Shown piece by piece: positions 14,866 through 22,344 of a stretch of DNA of 39,254 bases (within the stretch, counting starts at the first letter, position 1; the number at the start of each line of letters is the position of its first letter). The notes beneath the pieces were generated by a model. It worked only from the letters and a program-made list of their open reading frames with translations. It did no database searches and was not told where the DNA came from. This stretch comes from HRBIN15 sp039630445 (GTDB lineage Bacteria; Armatimonadota; Fimbriimonadia; Fimbriimonadales; GBS-DC). The stretch covers positions 1-39,254 of the forward strand of contig JBCNVA010000082.1 of NCBI GenBank assembly GCA_039630445.1, in the 5' to 3' direction. A program made the translations under genes and the position numbers.

Positions 14866-16794
14866 TTAACGGTTCAGCAGCGTGCCGACATAGCGCAGGG
14901 CTTCATTCGCGCAGATAGGGCAGTAGCCGCCCTGCGTGACCATGCGCTCCACCACCTCATTAATCTTGCGCAGCTGCTCTGGGTCGGGCGTGCGAGCAGA
15001 GGTGGTAATCTTGACCACATCCTTGAGGTCGGCAAACAGTTTGCGCTCGATCGCTTCGCGCAGGCGTTCGTCGCTACCGATCTCGAACCGCATGCCGCGG
15101 CGTGCCAGCGAGGCGACGGAGCGCATAATCCCTTCGCGGAACTCGCGCTTAGCGTTTTCCGAGACGCCAATTTGCTCCTCGATGCTGCGCATCAGCTTCT
15201 CGTCGGGGTCTACCTCCTCACCCGTGATGGGATCGCGCACTTTGGTCTTGTTGCAGTAGGCGTCCACATTGTCCAGATAGTTCTCCAGCAGGGTGTGCGC
15301 CGCCTCCTCATAGCTGTAGACAAAGAAGCGCTGCACCTCCTTCTTGATCTGCTCGTCGTACTCCTTGCGCACATCATCGAGGAAGGTGAGCAGTTTTTTG
15401 CGCTCCTCTTCGTTGCTGGTGTACTCGGTTAGCCCGTCGCGGATGGAGCGCAGGATATCGATGGGGGTGATGCACTGCCTGCCTTTGACCATCGCGGCAG
15501 AGAGGCGGTTGATGATGAAGCGTGGCGAAACGCCGCTCATGCCCTCGTCGGGGTACTCCTCACGCAGCTCTTTGACATGGCGCTGATCCCAGTCGCCTAC
15601 CTGTCGCTCGCCATCATAGAGCTTCATCTTGGTCATCAGCGACAGCCCGCTCTTCTTGGGAGGCTTCAGACGGCTCAGCACTGCGAACATCGCGGCGACG
15701 CGCAGTGCGTGGGGAGCAATATGCACCTTCGACAGGTCCTGCGTCTCGTCGCTGAACTGCGACTGCTGAATCAGCTTCTCGTAGATGCGCACCTCCTGCG
15801 ATACCTGCAGGTTATAGGGTACTTTGACCACGAACATGCGGTCGATCATCGCCTCATTCTCCTTGTTGGAGAAGTAGGCGTTGTATTCGTACTCGTTCGT
15901 GTGGGCAACGACCACCACATCGGTGTAAATTAGGGCGAACCGCCCGATTTTAATCATTTGCTCGCCAGCGACGGTGTTGAGTTCGTACAGGAAGCGTTTG
16001 TCCGCCTTGAGCATTTCAATAAACTCCATGATGCCTCGGTTCGCCTTGTTCAGCTCGCCATCGAAGTTATAAACGCGCGGGTCCGACTCGACGCCGATCT
16101 GGGTCAGCAGGCTGAGATTCACGCTGCCAGTCAGCTCCGACACATCCTGCGACTTGGGATCGGACGGCTTGAAGGTGCCGATGCCGATACGGTCACGTTC
16201 GGAGAAGCGTATGCGCACGACGGGTACATCCTGAATGTTTTCGCCCCATTCGTGCCGAAGTTTCCACTGGCACACCGGGCAGAGATCCCCCTCAATATGG
16301 ACACCAAACTGGCGTTTGAAATCGGCTCGCAGCTCCTCGGGCACGAGGTGGAGCGGCTCCTCGTGCATCGGGCAGTCCTTAATGGCGTAGACAGCACCCT
16401 CTTCAGTGCGCGAGTAGCGTTCCAACCCACGCTTGAGCATCGTTACCAGGGTCGATTTACCACCCCCAACCGGTCCGACGAGCAACAGGATGCGCTTGCG
16501 CACATCGAGCCGACGTGCCGCAGGGGCAAAATATTCCTCAACCAGCTGCTGCAGGGTGCGATCCAGCCCGAACAGCTCGGTGGTGAAGAACTTGTATTCC
16601 TTGGGCTGTCCTTCACCCCGCTCTTCGACGCCTGCGCTGATAATCATATCATAGATGCGCGCGTGCGCCAGATTCGCCACCTTCGGGTTCTTCTGGACAA
16701 TCTCCAGATAGTCCCGAAAAGTGCCTTCCCATGCAATCTGCTTTTCCAGTCGTCGCTGTTCTTCGATCTGGCGCAAGAAATCGGCTGCGCTCAT
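14866..16794 (-). CDS. prkA: PrkA family AAA+ serine protein kinase
   Basis: The protein has 642 residues, close to the PrkA family length. The ATG at 16794 (MSAADFLRQIEEQ) is preferred to an upstream in-frame codon because AAGGGGG lies about 8 nt before it and the family begins here. The N-terminal AAA module has Walker A GPVGGGKST (107-115), followed by the family's Cys-containing segment (CPMHEEPLH and CPVCQWKL). The C-terminal third matches the PrkA kinase-like part and ends with a CPIC motif. PrkA is a stress- and nitrogen-related ATPase/kinase in Bacillus and Escherichia. A YcgB/SpoVR or YeaH-type partner is not seen in the window. Confidence 0.95.
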   Translation of the reverse strand: MSAADFLRQIEEQRRLEKQIAWEGTFRDYLEIVQKNPKVANLAHARIYDMIISAGVEERGEGQPKEYKFFTTELFGLDRTLQQLVEEYFAPAARRLDVRKRILLLVGPVGGGKSTLVTMLKRGLERYSRTEEGAVYAIKDCPMHEEPLHLVPEELRADFKRQFGVHIEGDLCPVCQWKLRHEWGENIQDVPVVRIRFSERDRIGIGTFKPSDPKSQDVSELTGSVNLSLLTQIGVESDPRVYNFDGELNKANRGIMEFIEMLKADKRFLYELNTVAGEQMIKIGRFALIYTDVVVVAHTNEYEYNAYFSNKENEAMIDRMFVVKVPYNLQVSQEVRIYEKLIQQSQFSDETQDLSKVHIAPHALRVAAMFAVLSRLKPPKKSGLSLMTKMKLYDGERQVGDWDQRHVKELREEYPDEGMSGVSPRFIINRLSAAMVKGRQCITPIDILRSIRDGLTEYTSNEEERKKLLTFLDDVRKEYDEQIKKEVQRFFVYSYEEAAHTLLENYLDNVDAYCNKTKVRDPITGEEVDPDEKLMRSIEEQIGVSENAKREFREGIMRSVASLARRGMRFEIGSDERLREAIERKLFADLKDVVKITTSARTPDPEQLRKINEVVERMVTQGGYCPICANEALRYVGTLLNR

Positions 16795-16891
16795 GTTTAT
16801 AACCCCCTTGTAACGCTGGCAGGCAGGGAGCGCGCGGTGGTCTCCGGGTGCCCAGCCTTCGACGGGCAACCCTTCCCATCACTTATGTCGG

Positions 16892-16920
16892 CTACCCGTC
16901 GCTTTGTCAACAGCACCACC
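16892..16920 (-). promoter_or_regulatory. Probable promoter of prkA
   Basis: On the minus strand a perfect TTGACA (16915-16920) is separated by 17 bp from CATAAG (16892-16897). Transcription would begin near 16885 and give a leader of about 90 nt with AAGGGGG close to the prkA start. It is the best -35 match seen in the window. Confidence 0.5.
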
Positions 16921-16951
16921 CCTCCATTATTGGTTAGACGCAGTAGACTTT

Positions 16952-17087
16952 GGATGGGGTTCCAGCGCCATTTCGTGGGAAATGTTCCACAAACAAGCCC
17001 GGAATCTGAGCGGTTTTTGCCAGGTGCCCATGCATCGCCGATGGAGACCACATCGTCGCAACGCTTGAGAGGGTTCAATCCCCATCC
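16952..17087. other. Gene-free 452-bp stretch holding a possible structured RNA
   Basis: The interval 16795-17246 between divergent prkA and thiS has no convincing gene. GGATGGGG at 16952-16959 pairs with CCCCATCC at 17080-17087, and inside this AGCG pairs with CGCT. A GGGTTCAATCCC segment at 17071-17082 looks like a tRNA T-arm but no cloverleaf can be completed. A second hairpin (GGAAGGCAG with CTGCCTCC) lies at 17124-17151. No known riboswitch is recognised, and no thiamine-pyrophosphate motif is seen before thiS. Confidence 0.3.
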
Positions 17088-17230
17088 ACTCCGAAAGGTA
17101 AGTGCTGCCCGATTGTAAATGTGCTGGAAGGCAGTCGTTTTTGGGCTGCCTCCCCACCTGCCCTCTATATTATACTACGGATTGGGGGCGAATCGGGTTT
17201 CGGACGCGGGCGAATCGGGAGAATTCGGGG

Positions 17231-17236
17231 TATACT
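17231..17236 (+). promoter_or_regulatory. TATACT -10 box, near-leaderless thiS promoter
   Basis: TATACT preceded by GGGG lies 10 nt before the thiS ATG, with no Shine-Dalgarno sequence between. A further TATTATACT occurs at about 17168-17176. Confidence 0.5.
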
Positions 17237-17246
17237 CCTTCTTGCC

Positions 17247-17447
17247 ATGCGTGTGCGCATCAACGGCAAGGAGCGTGACCTGCCCGAAGCAACTACCCTG
17301 TTGCAACTGCTTCAAGAGCGTGGACTGGACCCTCGCATGGTGGTGGTGGAATACAACTACGAGATTATTCCCCGTGAGCGTTATGGCGAGGTGGTGCTGC
17401 ACGAAGGGGACAATCTGGAAATTGTGCAGATGGTGGCGGGTGGCTAA
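17247..17447 (+). CDS. thiS: Sulfur carrier protein ThiS
   Basis: The protein has 66 residues with a ubiquitin-like beta-grasp pattern: MRVRINGKERDLPEATTLLQ at the start and EGDNLEIVQMVAGG at the end. The terminal Gly-Gly is the site that is adenylated and converted to a thiocarboxylate to deliver sulfur for the thiazole ring of thiamine. The start at 17247 is preferred to an upstream in-frame ATG at 17121, which would add 42 unrelated residues. thiO follows 3 nt after the stop. No thiG or thiF is present in the window. Confidence 0.92.
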   Translation: MRVRINGKERDLPEATTLLQLLQERGLDPRMVVVEYNYEIIPRERYGEVVLHEGDNLEIVQMVAGG

Positions 17448-17450
17448 GCG

Positions 17451-18557
17451 ATGACGGTGCTGATTGTGGGCGCGGGTGTGATTGGTTCTGCGGTTGCGTG
17501 GGAGCTGCGTCGGCGAGGGGCGTCGGTGGTGCTGTTAGAGAGCCTTTCGGAAGGGGGGCAGACCTCGGTCGCCTCCGCCGGCATGGTGAATCCGTTTAGT
17601 CTCACCCCTGAGGAGACCCCCGCGCTACCGTTTATGCTGCACAGCCTCCGCCTCTATCCCGAATGGGCGCAGCAGCTGCGCGAGAGCGTGGGCATCGATA
17701 TCGAGTGGTGTCGCTGTGGCAGTCTGCGGGTTGCCCTGCACGATTCGGACGCGCAGAGCCTGCGCGCTGCCTATGAATGGGTGGTTCGTTACGACGCGCA
17801 GGCGCAACTGCTGACCGCGCGGGAGGCACGCGCACTGGAACCTGCCCTCACTGAGGAATGCAGCCTTGCCCTCTGGCTGCCGAACGAAGGCTGGGTGCAT
17901 ACGGGGCGACTGATGCACGCCCTGCACGCGGCGGTGGTGCAGGCAGGAGTGGAATTCTATAGGGGTCAGCCCGTGGTGGGGTTCCTGCAGGAGAAGGAGC
18001 GCATTACGGGCGTGCGGGTTGCAGGTGGCGTTCTACGCGCCGATGCGGTTGTTTTGGCGGCGGGCGCATGGACAGGTGCGCTATTGCACACACTGGGGAT
18101 CTCAGTGCCGATTGAACCGGTGCGCGGGCAGATTCTGGTGCTGGGCGACTTGCCCCGCCCCGTGCGCCATATCGTGACCTCGCTGATTGGCTATCTGGTG
18201 CCCCGCGCGAACGGCACGGCGCTGCTGGGCGCGACGCGTGAGCGAGCAGGCTTCGACCTGCGGGCGACGGCAGAGGGCATGCACCATCTGCTGCAGACAC
18301 TTGCCCGACTTTTCCCCGCACTCATGGGCGCGACGGTGGTGGGGCACATGGTGGGGCTGCGCCCTGGCACACCCGATTCGAACCCGCTGATAGGCAGCGT
18401 GGCAGGCTACGAGCGACTCTATCTGGCAAGTGGACATGCCTATCACGGCATTCTCTTAGCGCCCGCAACCGCCCAAGCCGTTGCCGACTTAGTGCTGAAT
18501 GGCTCCACAGAGCTGCCAATAGCGCCTTTCGATCCCGCGCGGTTTCTGACCCACTGA
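17451..18557 (+). CDS. thiO: Glycine oxidase ThiO (FAD-dependent)
   Basis: The protein has 368 residues of the D-amino-acid-oxidase (DAO) family. An N-terminal FAD-binding Rossmann motif (VLIVGAGVIGSAVAWEL, GxGxxG) is followed by SVASAGMVNPF and, near the C-terminus, GLRPGTPDSNPLIG and YLASGHAYHGILLAPATA, which are characteristic of ThiO. The enzyme oxidises glycine to the imine used with sulfur from ThiS and deoxyxylulose phosphate to build thiazole. The adjacent thiS strongly supports ThiO over other DAO relatives. Confidence 0.9.
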   Translation: MTVLIVGAGVIGSAVAWELRRRGASVVLLESLSEGGQTSVASAGMVNPFSLTPEETPALPFMLHSLRLYPEWAQQLRESVGIDIEWCRCGSLRVALHDSDAQSLRAAYEWVVRYDAQAQLLTAREARALEPALTEECSLALWLPNEGWVHTGRLMHALHAAVVQAGVEFYRGQPVVGFLQEKERITGVRVAGGVLRADAVVLAAGAWTGALLHTLGISVPIEPVRGQILVLGDLPRPVRHIVTSLIGYLVPRANGTALLGATRERAGFDLRATAEGMHHLLQTLARLFPALMGATVVGHMVGLRPGTPDSNPLIGSVAGYERLYLASGHAYHGILLAPATAQAVADLVLNGSTELPIAPFDPARFLTH

Positions 18558-18594
18558 AGGAACGCCTGCCCTGCTGCCGAATCTCTCCTTCGCT

Positions 18595-19497
18595 ATGAGA
18601 CGAGCCTATCGCCTGCAAGAGAGTCAAGAGGTGTTCACGCCGCGCGCGAAGGAGCGCTATCTGATTATTCACGCGGACGACTTTGGCATGTGCCACGCCA
18701 AAAATCGAGGCACGATTCGCGCGCTGGAGGCGGGTGTAGTCAGCAGCGTCAGCATGATGGTGCCCTGCCCGTGGTTTCCTGAAGCGGCAGAGTGGGTGCG
18801 CAAGAACCCGAACGCCGATGTGGGGCTGCATCTCACGCTCACCAGCGAATGGCAGTTCTACCGCTGGCGACCCGTGGCGCACCCCGACAAGGTGAAGGGG
18901 CTAATCGATAAGGAGGGCTTCCTGTGGCGTTCGGTGGAGGAGGTAGTGCGCCACGCCAGCCCGCAGGAGGTGGAGACCGAAATCCGCGCCCAAATCGAGC
19001 GCGCCCAGCAGTTTGGCATCCGCCCCACGCATCTCGACTCGCACATGGGCACGCTGTATGCCGATCCCCGCTTCTTTGAGGTGTTCCTGAAGGTTGCGAT
19101 GGAGTACAAAATCACGCCGATGGTGTTCAGCCCCACACCTGAGATCTTAGCGATGGCGAAAGCGCGCGGGATCGACTACCTGCCTATCTACAAACGGCTG
19201 CAGCAAGCGGGCATTCCCACTATTGACTATTTGAACCCTCAGTATGAACTGGGTGAAGCCTTCGATCAGCATCGCCAGCGTCTGCACCAGTTCCTTCGCA
19301 GCCTCAAGCCGGGCGTCACGGAGCTGATTGTGCATGTGGGTGAGGATGACCCTGAGGGGCACGCAATCACAGGTGGCTGGCGCTATCGCGTGGACGAGCT
19401 GCGCATCCTGCTGGAGCCTGCCTTCAAATCGCTCCTGCAGCAAGAGGGCATCCGCCTGACCACCTACCGCGAACTCCCCAAGATTCAGGGGGTGTGA
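18595..19497 (+). CDS. YdjC/ChbG-family carbohydrate deacetylase-like protein
   Basis: The protein has 300 residues. The metal site of YdjC/ChbG/HpnK enzymes is visible: HADDFGM (His26, Asp28, Asp29) and THLDSHMG (His146 and His150), with GLHLTLTSEW (about 77-86) also conserved. Members deacetylate small N-acetylated sugars such as chitooligosaccharides or hopanoid glucosamine. The substrate cannot be told here. There is no signal peptide and no Shine-Dalgarno sequence near the ATG at 18595. It follows thiO by 37 nt but is unlikely to belong to that pathway. Confidence 0.88.
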   Translation: MRRAYRLQESQEVFTPRAKERYLIIHADDFGMCHAKNRGTIRALEAGVVSSVSMMVPCPWFPEAAEWVRKNPNADVGLHLTLTSEWQFYRWRPVAHPDKVKGLIDKEGFLWRSVEEVVRHASPQEVETEIRAQIERAQQFGIRPTHLDSHMGTLYADPRFFEVFLKVAMEYKITPMVFSPTPEILAMAKARGIDYLPIYKRLQQAGIPTIDYLNPQYELGEAFDQHRQRLHQFLRSLKPGVTELIVHVGEDDPEGHAITGGWRYRVDELRILLEPAFKSLLQQEGIRLTTYRELPKIQGV

Positions 19498-19516
19498 TAA
19501 CCCAAGTTGCCAATTT

Positions 19517-19552
19517 CCTATGCAAACGAAGCCTGCCTACGCGGGCTGTATA
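19517..19552 (+). repeat. Fragment of the cruciform dispersed repeat, copy E
   Basis: About 36 bp matching the CCTNTGCAAACGAAGCC and CGCCTACGCGGGCT part of copies A-C, without the outer arms or the right half. It lies between the convergent ends of the deacetylase gene and the large secreted-protein gene. It looks like the remains of a deleted copy. Confidence 0.6.
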
Positions 19553-19586
19553 GGTATGTCCTCCACAGGATGGAGGATATTTACAC

Positions 19587-22193
19587 TCAGCAGCCGCTGC
19601 CGTAGTAGAAAAGTACTCGCAGCAGGTCTGTGTCGTCGACGATTTCATCGCCGTTTAGGTCGGCGGAGCCACCTTGAGTGGAGCCAAAGGCTTGTAGCAC
19701 CATGCTCAGGTCGCGGTCGTTCACGCAGCCGTCGCCGTTCGCATCGCCCAGCAGTGGCTGGCTCAACTGAAGTAGGAACGCATCGGTATCGCCCGTTTCG
19801 CGGGTGAAATCGCCAGCGATCAGCACGCGCCCTGCCGAATCGACGCGCATCGCTCGCGGAAGAGTGCGTCCCTCGGGATCCAGTGCGTAGACCCCGCACC
19901 ACTGCTGTCGCCCTGAAGGTTCCAGCTTATACACGACCAGCTGGTTATCACTGTCAGACCCACCAAGCCAGCTGGAAGCAGCGATGTAGAGGCAGTTTTC
20001 GGCATCGACCGCAATCACCATCTGATCGCTGAGGACTACGAACTCGCGTGTCCACCATAGCGTCCCTTCAGAGCTGATTCGGTGTGCGATGAGCCGATCA
20101 CCCGTCAGCGCCACACCATACAGGTCGCCTGAAGGGGCAATCACATGCACTGATGGCAACGGTACCAACCACTGATTCTGCCAAAGCAGCGTCCCTAAAA
20201 GGCTAAATTTACTCACCACCAGCAGATACCGCCCTGCACTGCGGTCATAGCGGAAACCGATCGCAAAAGCGTTGTTCCACCTATCTACAAGCAGCTGCAG
20301 TGGTGGCACGGGCAGATTCACCGTCCACAGTTCAGTACCTGTAGCTGAGTAGCAAGCGAGCACCGAAGTGTTATCGGTCAATGATTGCGCCAGTATATAT
20401 ACGCTGCCATCCGAAATCGCTTGCAGACCAACCAGAAGAGCCATATCGAGCGCATGTGTCGCGAACCAAAGCCGTTGCCCCTCTGGCGTGAATTTCATCA
20501 GGAAGGGTTGCCAGCGATTCTGCACTACCTGCGTGCCACCAACAAGAATAGAATCATCGGGAGTAATTGCCATCCCCGGAAAAGCTTGGGTGCCGCTAAG
20601 GTGCTCTGTACGATCCCAAAGCATCTGTCCATTGGGGGCATATTTTCGGACACGCGGATCGAGCCCAGTTGTATTAGAGAGCGAGCTTCCTACAGTAATC
20701 CAGTTACCCACACTGTCAAAGTCACCGTTCTCCAGCGCAAAGACCTGCCATCGGCGTATACCAGAAGGCGAATAGCTCAGCCCGTGGAACCCGTTAACAG
20801 AGTAAACCAGCAAGGCGCTGTTGTCGCTCATATCAACAGAAAGACCTCGCGCTTCATCATACGGAGGGCGCGTGTGGACGAACCGCTGGTTATAGAGCAG
20901 CTCACCATTTGCACCTAGGGAGAATATGAGAGCCTCCGCAGAATAGCGTGCCCCACCCAATCCAACACTCTGTCCCGAAGCGTTAACCAGCACCCTGACG
21001 GGGCGTCCAAAGGCGATGGAGGTACGAATTCGCCGTGTCCACACGGTGGTACCATCCGGTGCCAAACGATGAACTTCAAACTCGGCGGTAAAAGCGCTGA
21101 GTAACACCCATACCTCTCCTGCTTGATTAACGGCGATTTTGATTGCGTTTCCTGGGTCTGCTAACCAATCGCTGCGGAGCCAACTGGTTACCAGAGTGGG
21201 GCTAAGCGCGACCACAAGATATGTTGCGCCAGCTGAACCTGCAAGTACTACACGCCCATCCGAAAGGATGTGTGCGTCATAGGTAATAGGACGGAAGTGG
21301 GGATAATCCCAACGCGCAACAATCTCTCCGTTTGGAGCGTATCGCTCAACCGTCAGGTTTGGATACACCGCATAGAGATGACCCGAGGCATCACTGCCCG
21401 CTGACCAAGCAGGTGGATCCATATACGACAATGGGGAGTAGGGCACCTCTGAAAAAATCCGCCAGAGGAGATCCCCAGAGGCGTTGACCTTTGCCCGCGC
21501 AAGGAACAGTTCGGAAGTACGGTCCTCTCTCACGAATCCGTAGCCAACAAGGAAGAGCGAGCCATCGCTTGCAGGATGAATCGCTTGACTATAAAAAGCA
21601 GGCACAAATCGGCTCCATGCCAGCTCCCAAGACGGCGTGAGCTTTATCAGGTGGGTCCCTGGAAGGTTGTTCTGTCGGTTGGAGAACGCGACATATCGGT
21701 TACCTGCCTCGTCGATGGCTATTGCACCCTCTCGCCCTCTGTATGTAGGAACATCAGCGGATACAGGAAGTCGGTAGATGCGCGTATCGAGCAGTTCACC
21801 CGACTGGAGGAAGCGCACCACACAGACACAGTTGAGTGTCGGAATCCACTCGCTGATGATAGCAATCGCAAAGAGATTGAGATGCCCGCTCGCGTCGAGA
21901 TCGGCTCCTACAAAGCGATGGAAAAGTGCTTGAGGATGACGCCATTCCCGCTCCCAAACCACTGCGCCGTTCTGATCGTACTTTTGAAGGCGGATCACTG
22001 GAGACCGGGACCCAAAAGAGGTAATTAGGTAGAGGTTGCCCGCCTCGTCGATGAGGCTTTGCGACATATCTATCGGATACGATTGCGGTTCCCCGTTGAA
22101 GGTATCACTCCAGACAAGGCGCGGTGCTTGGGCAAAAGTAGGCAGCATACCCAGCACAATAAACCCTGCCAGTGCAACTATCCCGTTTCGCAT
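19587..22193 (-). CDS. Large secreted repeat protein with dockerin-like C-terminus
   Basis: The protein has 868 residues. A signal peptide is visible (MRNGIVALAGFIVLGMLPTF, then AQA at about 20-23). The bulk is made of beta-propeller-like repeats, each with a DxxGNLY or DASGHLY-type strand and ending in a YxxNGxxxW turn, resembling SBBP-type propellers. The final 55 residues (814-868) hold two EF-hand loops, DANGDGCVNDRD and DLNGDEIVDDTD, each followed by a helix, and end GSGC, as in type-I dockerin-like modules. AGGAGGG lies about 8 nt before the ATG. Such tails may anchor or stabilise proteins outside the cell; no cohesin is seen. The role is unknown. Confidence 0.85.
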   Translation of the reverse strand: MRNGIVALAGFIVLGMLPTFAQAPRLVWSDTFNGEPQSYPIDMSQSLIDEAGNLYLITSFGSRSPVIRLQKYDQNGAVVWEREWRHPQALFHRFVGADLDASGHLNLFAIAIISEWIPTLNCVCVVRFLQSGELLDTRIYRLPVSADVPTYRGREGAIAIDEAGNRYVAFSNRQNNLPGTHLIKLTPSWELAWSRFVPAFYSQAIHPASDGSLFLVGYGFVREDRTSELFLARAKVNASGDLLWRIFSEVPYSPLSYMDPPAWSAGSDASGHLYAVYPNLTVERYAPNGEIVARWDYPHFRPITYDAHILSDGRVVLAGSAGATYLVVALSPTLVTSWLRSDWLADPGNAIKIAVNQAGEVWVLLSAFTAEFEVHRLAPDGTTVWTRRIRTSIAFGRPVRVLVNASGQSVGLGGARYSAEALIFSLGANGELLYNQRFVHTRPPYDEARGLSVDMSDNSALLVYSVNGFHGLSYSPSGIRRWQVFALENGDFDSVGNWITVGSSLSNTTGLDPRVRKYAPNGQMLWDRTEHLSGTQAFPGMAITPDDSILVGGTQVVQNRWQPFLMKFTPEGQRLWFATHALDMALLVGLQAISDGSVYILAQSLTDNTSVLACYSATGTELWTVNLPVPPLQLLVDRWNNAFAIGFRYDRSAGRYLLVVSKFSLLGTLLWQNQWLVPLPSVHVIAPSGDLYGVALTGDRLIAHRISSEGTLWWTREFVVLSDQMVIAVDAENCLYIAASSWLGGSDSDNQLVVYKLEPSGRQQWCGVYALDPEGRTLPRAMRVDSAGRVLIAGDFTRETGDTDAFLLQLSQPLLGDANGDGCVNDRDLSMVLQAFGSTQGGSADLNGDEIVDDTDLLRVLFYYGSGC

Positions 22194-22300
22194 GGCGTTG
22201 CCCTCCTGCCATCATAGAGTTGGACGCGCAGGTTTTAGTAGGCGTTTCATTGTAGGTGTTTCAGGATGGTAGGAAGCATTCCCCCGTGGCAGGAAGGGGG

Positions 22301-22306
22301 TATAAT
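22301..22306 (+). promoter_or_regulatory. TATAAT -10 box upstream of secDF
   Basis: TATAAT preceded by GGGGG lies 38 nt before the secDF ATG, leaving about 30 nt of leader with an AGGAGG Shine-Dalgarno sequence at 22329-22334. This contrasts with the leaderless promoters elsewhere in the window. Confidence 0.5.
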
Positions 22307-22344
22307 ACGCCGTGTATCGCTGATAGACAGGAGGATTCAAGCGC

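Noticed and set aside
14365..15432. A 355-residue forward frame
   Set aside because: It overlaps the FHA and prkA genes on the other strand and has no domain.
17068..17087. A tRNA-like T-arm (GGGTTCAATCCC)
   Set aside because: No matching acceptor, D-arm or anticodon arm can be drawn on either strand, and no tmRNA tag frame is seen.
15958..17118. A 386-residue forward frame
   Set aside because: It is antisense to prkA and runs through its promoter region without any recognisable domain.
17089..17246. A thiamine-pyrophosphate riboswitch before thiS
   Set aside because: The conserved CUGAGA and ACCUGA blocks are missing, and the -10 box 10 nt before the ATG leaves no room for a leader.
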